Under the pieces are notes generated by a model. It was not told the origin of the DNA. It searched no databases and saw nothing but the letters and a program-made list of their open reading frames with translations. From contig CAJWZN010000037.1 of the NCBI GenBank assembly GCA_913050105.1, positions 1-10,894 on the forward strand: a DNA stretch of 10,894 bases. Direction: 5' to 3'. A program made the translations under genes and the position numbers. The DNA is from an uncultured Synechococcus sp. Lineage in GTDB: Bacteria > Cyanobacteriota > Cyanobacteriia > PCC-6307 > Cyanobiaceae. Below, in pieces: positions 7,051 through 10,894 of this stretch; position 1 is the first letter of the stretch, and each line of letters begins with the position of its first letter.

Positions 7051-7524
7051 TTGGACGAACAACTGTGGTTGCGTTGGATGGAGGTGTTGATTGAACGCGC
7101 AGCTGAAACTGGACGCAACGGCGAAGTTCCTGTGGCAGCTGTGATTCTCGATGAACAGGGCCGCTGCATCGGTCACGGACGCAATCGCCGTGAAACGGCC
7201 CGAGATCCACTGGGTCATGCCGAGCTGGTCGCTCTTCGGCAGGCCGCGTGGTTGAAAGATGACTGGCGATTCAACCAGTGCACACTTTTGGTGACCCTGG
7301 AACCTTGCCCCATGTGTGCCGGTGCACTGGTTCAGGCCCGAATGGGACGGGTTGTCTTCGGTGCAGCAGACCTGAAACGAGGAGCATTGGGTGGCTGCCT
7401 CAATCTGGCGGAGGATCAAAGCTCACACCACCACATGGATGTGGTCGGCCCGCTGATGCAGGAGCGAGCCGGACAACAACTTGCGGAGTGGTTCAGGCAG
7501 CGGCGGCGGCGGTCGTTCCGCTGA
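7051..7524 (+). CDS. tadA: tRNA-specific adenosine deaminase
   Basis: Zinc-dependent deaminase of 157 residues that converts A34 to inosine in the anticodon of tRNA-Arg(ACG), allowing decoding of CGN codons. The core motifs are complete: HAE (His56, catalytic Glu58) and PCPMC (zinc ligands Cys86 and Cys89), embedded in LVTLEPCPMCAGALVQARMG, followed by VVFGAADLKRGALGG as in TadA. Start is TTG at 7051: an in-frame TAA ends at 7044, and starting at the next ATG (7078) would cut nine residues from the N-terminal helix that aligns with E. coli TadA. The C-terminus is very arginine-rich (QRRRRSFR). The last 32 bases overlap the convergent aminotransferase gene. Guanine/cytidine deaminases share HAE/PCxxC, but the flanking sequence favours TadA. 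Confidence 0.92.
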   Translation: MDEQLWLRWMEVLIERAAETGRNGEVPVAAVILDEQGRCIGHGRNRRETARDPLGHAELVALRQAAWLKDDWRFNQCTLLVTLEPCPMCAGALVQARMGRVVFGAADLKRGALGGCLNLAEDQSSHHHMDVVGPLMQERAGQQLAEWFRQRRRRSFR

Positions 7525-8680
7525 ACTTGGGGAGCTCCGTTTCGAACAGGTTCAGCAGGTGGTTCACGTTTTCGGGAGTGGAGTTGAAACCCATCAGGCC
7601 GATGCGCCAGATTTTGCCTGCGAGGGATCCGAGACCACCACCCACTTCAATGCCGTGGGTGTTCAGCAGGTGCTGACTGAAAGCCTTCCCATCGACACCA
7701 TCTGGAATCCGAACGGTGGTCAGGGTTGGTAGGCGGCGTTCGTAAGGGACATGCATGGTGAGTCCGAGACCTTCCATGCCACTCCAGAGGGCTTCAGCAT
7801 TTCTGCGATGCCGTGCCCAGGCCTGATCGAGACCTTCCTCAGCCAGGAGTCTCAATGCTTCGCGCATGCCGAAATTCATGTTCACCGGCGCAGTGTGGTG
7901 ATAAACCCGATCACTGCCCCAGTACTTGTTCAGCAGAGAAACATCGAGGTACCAATTCGGCACCTTGCCGCTGCGGGCCTCCATTTTGGCCTCCGCACGG
8001 GGCCCCATGGTGAACGGGCCGAGACCAGGAGGGCAGCTCAGGCCTTTCTGGCTGCAGCTGTAGGACAGATCAACTTTCCAATCGTCGATGTAGAGAGGCA
8101 CTCCCCCCAGTGAGGTCACTGTGTCGAGCAGGAGAAGGCAATCATGCTTTCTGCACAGGTCACCGATTCCATCCATCGGCTGGCAAACACCGGTTGATGT
8201 CTCCGCGTGCACCATGGCCAGGATGGCTGGCTTGTGCTGGAGCAACGCAGCCTCAAGCTCTTCGAGGCTGAACCATTCGCCCCAGGGTTTCTCGATTGTT
8301 TTGACTTCAGCGCGATAACGACCGGCCATATCAGCCAGTCGCAGCCCGAAATACCCCTTAACGGCAACCAACACCGTGTCGCCAGGCTCAACGGTGTTGG
8401 CCAGGGTCGCTTCCATGGCCGAACTGCCCGTCCCACTCATGGGCAGTGTCATGCGGTTGTCGGTCTGCCAGGCGTAGCGCATCAGTTCCTGCACCTCGCT
8501 CATCAGCTCGACATAGAGCGGGTCGAGATGACCGATGGGTGTTCTGGATAAAGCTTCCAGAACCTTGGGATGGGCGTTGGAAGGTCCTGGGCCCAGTAAC
8601 AGCCTGTCGGGAGTGTTGATCGGGGCGAAGGACTTGCGGTGAGCGTCGTCGACAGGCAGTAGGGAAGGGGTTGTCGCCAA
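7493..8680 (-). CDS. Alanine/serine--glyoxylate-type aminotransferase (class V)
   Basis: PLP-dependent class V aminotransferase of 395 residues in the alanine-glyoxylate / serine-glyoxylate (AGXT/SGAT) family. Visible features are LLLGPGPSN (28-35), the standard N-terminal block; SGTGSSAMEA (82-91), phosphate binding; HAETSTG (158-164); LLDTVTSLGG with Asp186 against the pyridine nitrogen; SCSQKGLSCPPGL with the PLP lysine Lys212; HHTAPV (261-266); and KIWRIGLMG with Arg359 for the substrate carboxylate. In cyanobacteria this enzyme is expected to convert photorespiratory glyoxylate to glycine using alanine or serine, in the cytosol; which donor is used cannot be read from sequence. Older annotations call relatives 'soluble hydrogenase small subunit', which is misleading. 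Start is TTG at 8680, directly giving the conserved N-terminal region; no ATG lies between it and residue 60. It follows apcF on the same strand, 94 bases downstream. The C-terminus is a poly-Ala tail opposite the tadA end. Confidence 0.92.
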   Translation of the reverse strand: MATTPSLLPVDDAHRKSFAPINTPDRLLLGPGPSNAHPKVLEALSRTPIGHLDPLYVELMSEVQELMRYAWQTDNRMTLPMSGTGSSAMEATLANTVEPGDTVLVAVKGYFGLRLADMAGRYRAEVKTIEKPWGEWFSLEELEAALLQHKPAILAMVHAETSTGVCQPMDGIGDLCRKHDCLLLLDTVTSLGGVPLYIDDWKVDLSYSCSQKGLSCPPGLGPFTMGPRAEAKMEARSGKVPNWYLDVSLLNKYWGSDRVYHHTAPVNMNFGMREALRLLAEEGLDQAWARHRRNAEALWSGMEGLGLTMHVPYERRLPTLTTVRIPDGVDGKAFSQHLLNTHGIEVGGGLGSLAGKIWRIGLMGFNSTPENVNHLLNLFETELPKFSGTTAAAAA

Positions 8681-8725
8681 GGCCCTGATCGTTAATCGTT
8701 CACAGCACCCTACGAAGTAACCGAA

Positions 8726-8739
8726 CGGCTTCGGAGCCG
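8726..8739 (-). terminator. Small hairpin after apcF, possible weak terminator or attenuator
   Basis: A perfect 5-bp stem CGGCT/AGCCG with a four-base loop lies in the 94-base gap between apcF and the aminotransferase. Read on the minus strand it is CGGCTCCGAAGCCG followed by TTCGGTTAC, with only a short broken T tract, so it is at best a weak intrinsic terminator. It could also lower readthrough or protect the apcF mRNA 3' end. The direction and role are inferred. Confidence 0.35.
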
Positions 8740-8774
8740 AAAACCGCGATTGAAACGGAGGGTATGAAAACGAA

Positions 8775-9299
8775 CTATCTCTTGCGGATGTTGGTTTCCC
8801 CCAGACCTCGAGCCATGTGGTCGAAGGGCACCATCACAGGTGCGAGACGATCGGCGGGAACACCGGCTTCAAACAGCCGCTCTGCGATCACTTCGCCAAG
8901 GAGAACGATGCTTCGCACGGTTGGGCCCGTTGGAACACCAAGGCTCTTGTAGGTGTCATCCAGACCATTCAGCACGCGCTCGTTGAGGATGGAGCTGTCT
9001 CCGGCCACAAGCGCGTAACTGGCGTAGCGGAGGAAATAGTCCATGTCGCGCAGGCACGCCGCCAATCGCCTGGTTGTGTAAGCGTTTCCGCCCGGCAGCA
9101 ACAGCTCAGGCTCATCCTGGAACAGCCTCTGGCTGGCCTCACGAACGATTTCGGCAGCTTCCCGATTGATCAACTCAACCGCTTGGATCCTGAGAGCCGA
9201 CTGGGACAGATACCCCTCAATGCTGTCGATCGCCGAACGGTCGAAATAGCGCCCAAGCTGGTCGTAGCGACCGATCAGACCGCTGATGGCATCACGCAT
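8775..9299 (-). CDS. apcF: Allophycocyanin beta-18 subunit of the phycobilisome core
   Basis: Phycobiliprotein of 174 residues. It replaces an ordinary ApcB chain in the bottom core cylinders, near the ApcE linker and the thylakoid surface, and helps pass energy to photosystem II. The beta-type signature LLPGGNAYTTRR (67-78) includes Asn72, the methylated asparagine of beta chains, and ACLRDMDYFLRYASYALVAGD (81-101) contains Cys82, the phycocyanobilin attachment site. Residues 106-129 keep NERVLNGL ... YKSLGVPTGPTVR. The insertion FQDEPELLLPGG and the longer C-terminal part (about 12 residues more than ApcB's 162) distinguish ApcF from ApcB. A GGAG at 9310-9313 (minus strand) lies 10 bases before the ATG. 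The gene is separate from the apcABC cluster, as is usual for apcF, and is divergent from glnA. The short basic end (IRKR) is slightly longer than the common 169-residue form. Confidence 0.93.
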   Translation of the reverse strand: MRDAISGLIGRYDQLGRYFDRSAIDSIEGYLSQSALRIQAVELINREAAEIVREASQRLFQDEPELLLPGGNAYTTRRLAACLRDMDYFLRYASYALVAGDSSILNERVLNGLDDTYKSLGVPTGPTVRSIVLLGEVIAERLFEAGVPADRLAPVMVPFDHMARGLGETNIRKR

Positions 9300-9518
9300 G
9301 CTCTGAATTCTCCGGAACCATCCAGTGCAGAAACTAACACCAGCTCACAGCTGAAAACCCTCTGCAGGCCTGACTTTCCAGGAAGTTGACAGAAAGGGTT
9401 ACGAGGGAAGGGTCTGATCGCGATTAATCGACCCCAGCCATGCAAAAAGTACGTATTGATACACAATGGGTGCCAACGGATCATTACGGTCCGATCTATT
9501 CCGTCTTCAGGCGCCCAT
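9300..9518. promoter_or_regulatory. Divergent apcF/glnA regulatory region
   Basis: This 219-base space carries the promoters of apcF (minus) and glnA (plus). The right half contains the NtcA-type glnA promoter listed separately. A perfect 10-bp palindrome, CGATTAATCG, lies at 9421-9430, upstream of the NtcA box; its role is unknown. On the apcF side a Shine-Dalgarno-like GGAG is present, but I cannot pick a secure -10/-35 pair or an HLR1 (RpaB) repeat. Confidence 0.6.
9449..9490 (+). promoter_or_regulatory. NtcA-activated promoter of glnA
   Basis: GTACGTATTGATAC at 9449-9462 is an exact GTA-N8-TAC NtcA site. Exactly 22 bases later comes TACGGT (9485-9490), matching the TAN3T -10 element; this spacing and layout is the canonical class II NtcA-activated promoter of cyanobacteria. 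Transcription would start about 9497, giving a leader of roughly 22 bases before the glnA ATG. NtcA, with 2-oxoglutarate and PipX, would raise glnA expression under nitrogen limitation. Confidence 0.88.
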
Positions 9519-10894
9519 ATGGCCAAAACCCCTCAGGACGTCCTTCGTCAGATCAAGGACGAAGGCATCGAACTTATCGACCTGAAGTTCACCGATCTGC
9601 ACGGCAAATGGCAGCACCTCACGGTCTGCACAGACTTGCTGGAAGAGGAGTCCTTCACCGAGGGATTGGCGTTTGACGGCTCTTCCATTCGTGGATGGAA
9701 GGGGATTCAGGCCTCTGACATGGCCATGGTTCCTGACGCGAGCACCGCGTGGGTGGATCCCTTTTACCGTCACAAAACCCTCAGCCTGATCTGCTCGATC
9801 CAGGAACCTCGTACCGGCCAGCCCTATGAGCGTTGCCCTCGCGCACTCGCTCAGCGTGCTCTCAATCATCTCAACAGCACAGGCCTCGCTGATACTGCCT
9901 TTTTCGGACCGGAACCGGAATTCTTCCTGTTCGACGACGTCCGCTACAACTCGGCCGAAGGTGGTTCCTTCTACAGCGTCGACACCATCGAAGCTGGCTG
10001 GAACACCGGTCGTGTTGAGGAAGGCGGCAACCTGGCCTACAAAATTCAGGAAAAAGAGGGCTACTTCCCAGTTGCTCCAAACGACACCGCCCAGGACATT
10101 CGTTCGGAAATGCTCCTGCTGATGGCTCAGCTGGGAATCCCCATCGAGAAGCACCACCATGAGGTGGCTGGAGCCGGTCAGCACGAACTTGGCATGAAGT
10201 TCGCTCAGCTGATTGAGGCTGCAGACAACGTGATGATCTACAAATACATCGTGCGAAATGTGGCAAAGAAATACGGAAAAACCGCCACATTCATGCCGAA
10301 GCCTGTCTTCAACGACAACGGCTCAGGTATGCATGTGCATCAGAGTCTCTGGAAAGCGGCCCAGCCACTGTTCTTTGGTGAAGGTACCTACGCCAATCTT
10401 TCTCAGACCGCGCGCTGGTACATCGGCGGAATTCTGAAGCACGCACCTGCCTTCCTCGCTTTCACCAACCCCACTACCAACAGCTACAAACGTTTGGTTC
10501 CGGGTTTTGAAGCTCCAGTCAATCTGGTGTACTCCGAAGGCAACCGTTCAGCCGCCGTTCGTATCCCCCTGACTGGTCCAAGCCCCAAAGCCAAACGCCT
10601 GGAGTTCCGTTCCGGCGATGCCCTTGCCAATCCTTACATCGCCTTCAGTGCAATGCTGATGGCTGGTCTTGACGGTATCAAGAACCAGATCGATCCAGGA
10701 GACGGCGAAGACCGCGACCTGTTTGAACTGGACGCTGAAGAACTTTCGAAGATCGCGACGGTGCCTGCTTCTCTCAATGGAGCTCTTGAAGCTCTGAATG
10801 CTGACCGCGCATTCCTGACTGCTGGTGGTGTTTTCACAGACGACTTCATCGACAACTGGATTGATCTGAAGTACGAGGAGGTACAGCAGCTTCG
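9519..10894 (+). CDS. glnA: Glutamine synthetase type I (3' end outside window)
   Basis: ATP-dependent ligation of ammonium to glutamate, the entry step of the GS-GOGAT cycle; a cytosolic dodecamer. 458 complete codons are present; GSI proteins are about 473 residues, so some 15 codons (the usual C-terminal tail ending in a Tyr-Tyr segment) lie beyond the edge. Seen motifs: FDGSSIRGW (52-60, latch/active-site entry), GPEPEFFLF (130-138, metal-binding Glu), AGAGQHELGMK (217-227), the ATP-site KPVFNDNGSGMHVHQSL (261-277), NPTTNSYKRLVPG (317-329) and RSGDALANPYIAF (364-376). The start is ATG at 9519, with AGG 7 bases upstream and immediately after the NtcA promoter. At the position of the E. coli adenylylated Tyr397 (DLPPEE context) there is Phe402 in DLFELDAEE, so covalent adenylylation control is not expected. 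Confidence 0.97.
   Translation, partial: MAKTPQDVLRQIKDEGIELIDLKFTDLHGKWQHLTVCTDLLEEESFTEGLAFDGSSIRGWKGIQASDMAMVPDASTAWVDPFYRHKTLSLICSIQEPRTGQPYERCPRALAQRALNHLNSTGLADTAFFGPEPEFFLFDDVRYNSAEGGSFYSVDTIEAGWNTGRVEEGGNLAYKIQEKEGYFPVAPNDTAQDIRSEMLLLMAQLGIPIEKHHHEVAGAGQHELGMKFAQLIEAADNVMIYKYIVRNVAKKYGKTATFMPKPVFNDNGSGMHVHQSLWKAAQPLFFGEGTYANLSQTARWYIGGILKHAPAFLAFTNPTTNSYKRLVPGFEAPVNLVYSEGNRSAAVRIPLTGPSPKAKRLEFRSGDALANPYIAFSAMLMAGLDGIKNQIDPGDGEDRDLFELDAEELSKIATVPASLNGALEALNADRAFLTAGGVFTDDFIDNWIDLKYEEVQQL

Noticed and set aside
6965..7210. Extended N-terminus of the decarboxylase reaching 7210
   Set aside because: The added part is antisense to the conserved start of tadA and has no resemblance to decarboxylase N-termini, so a start at or below 7018 is preferred.
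7493..8680. 'Soluble hydrogenase small subunit' as the product name
   Set aside because: The sequence is a complete PLP class V aminotransferase with Lys212; the hydrogenase label is a historical misannotation of this family.
8775..9299. Reading the phycobiliprotein as ApcB
   Set aside because: The FQDEPELLLPGG segment and the longer C-terminal half match ApcF rather than the 162-residue ApcB, and there is no apcA or apcC next to it.
9421..9430. Palindrome CGATTAATCG as a second regulator site
   Set aside because: Perfect but only 10 bases and AT-rich in the centre; it matches no regulator pattern I can name, so it is only noted in the intergenic entry.
9440..9676. ATG-initiated frame just upstream of glnA
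   Set aside because: It runs through the NtcA box and then reads glnA in the wrong frame; its start would lie upstream of the predicted transcription start.
9507..10184. Long open frame (225 codons) on the minus strand opposite glnA
   Set aside because: Shadow of the strongly conserved glnA coding sequence; no recognisable motif in its translation and its 5' end sits inside glnA.

Overview
The window looks like an ordinary stretch of the core chromosome of a marine Synechococcus-type cyanobacterium. The strongest evidence is a beta-type allophycocyanin core subunit (ApcF), a SipA regulator, a cyanobacterial glutamine synthetase with a near-ideal NtcA promoter, and moderately high G+C coding sequence packed with short or overlapping junctions. 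An ApcF gene argues against Prochlorococcus, which lacks phycobilisomes. I see no transposase, integrase, tRNA, rRNA, CRISPR array or phage gene, and no stretch over 300 bases without a gene.

Layout, left to right. (1) Plus strand, 2-2553: two M16 (pitrilysin/processing-peptidase) genes joined by TGATG. The first carries the zinc site; the second has lost it but keeps the partner-type Arg/Tyr motif, so the two probably form one heteromeric protease. (2) Minus strand, 2520-2744: SipA, whose 3' end overlaps the second peptidase gene. (3) Plus strand, 2801-5444: bioY (biotin transporter S component), lspA (lipoprotein signal peptidase) and a membrane-anchored GTPase with a DUF697-like C-terminus, joined by 4-base stop/start overlaps. 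(4) Minus strand, 5293-6964: a group II PLP-dependent decarboxylase followed by a small one-helix membrane protein whose 3' half is antisense to the GTPase gene. (5) Plus strand, 7051-7524: tadA. (6) Minus strand, 7493-9299: apcF, then downstream an alanine/serine-glyoxylate-type aminotransferase. (7) Plus strand, 9519 to the right edge: glnA, cut about 15 codons before its expected end and preceded by an NtcA box and matched -10 element.

Functionally the window mixes housekeeping (lipoprotein processing, tRNA editing, proteolysis, vitamin uptake) with photosynthesis-linked physiology: phycobilisome core and its stress regulator SipA, probable photorespiratory glyoxylate transamination, and ammonium assimilation. 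The sharpest observations are the textbook NtcA-activated glnA promoter in the apcF-glnA divergent region, the Tyr-to-Phe change at the glutamine synthetase adenylylation position, the split-active-site M16 pair, the uncharacterised GTPase coupled to lspA, and the decarboxylase with an unusual NPQK lysine motif. Nothing here amounts to a clearly new system.
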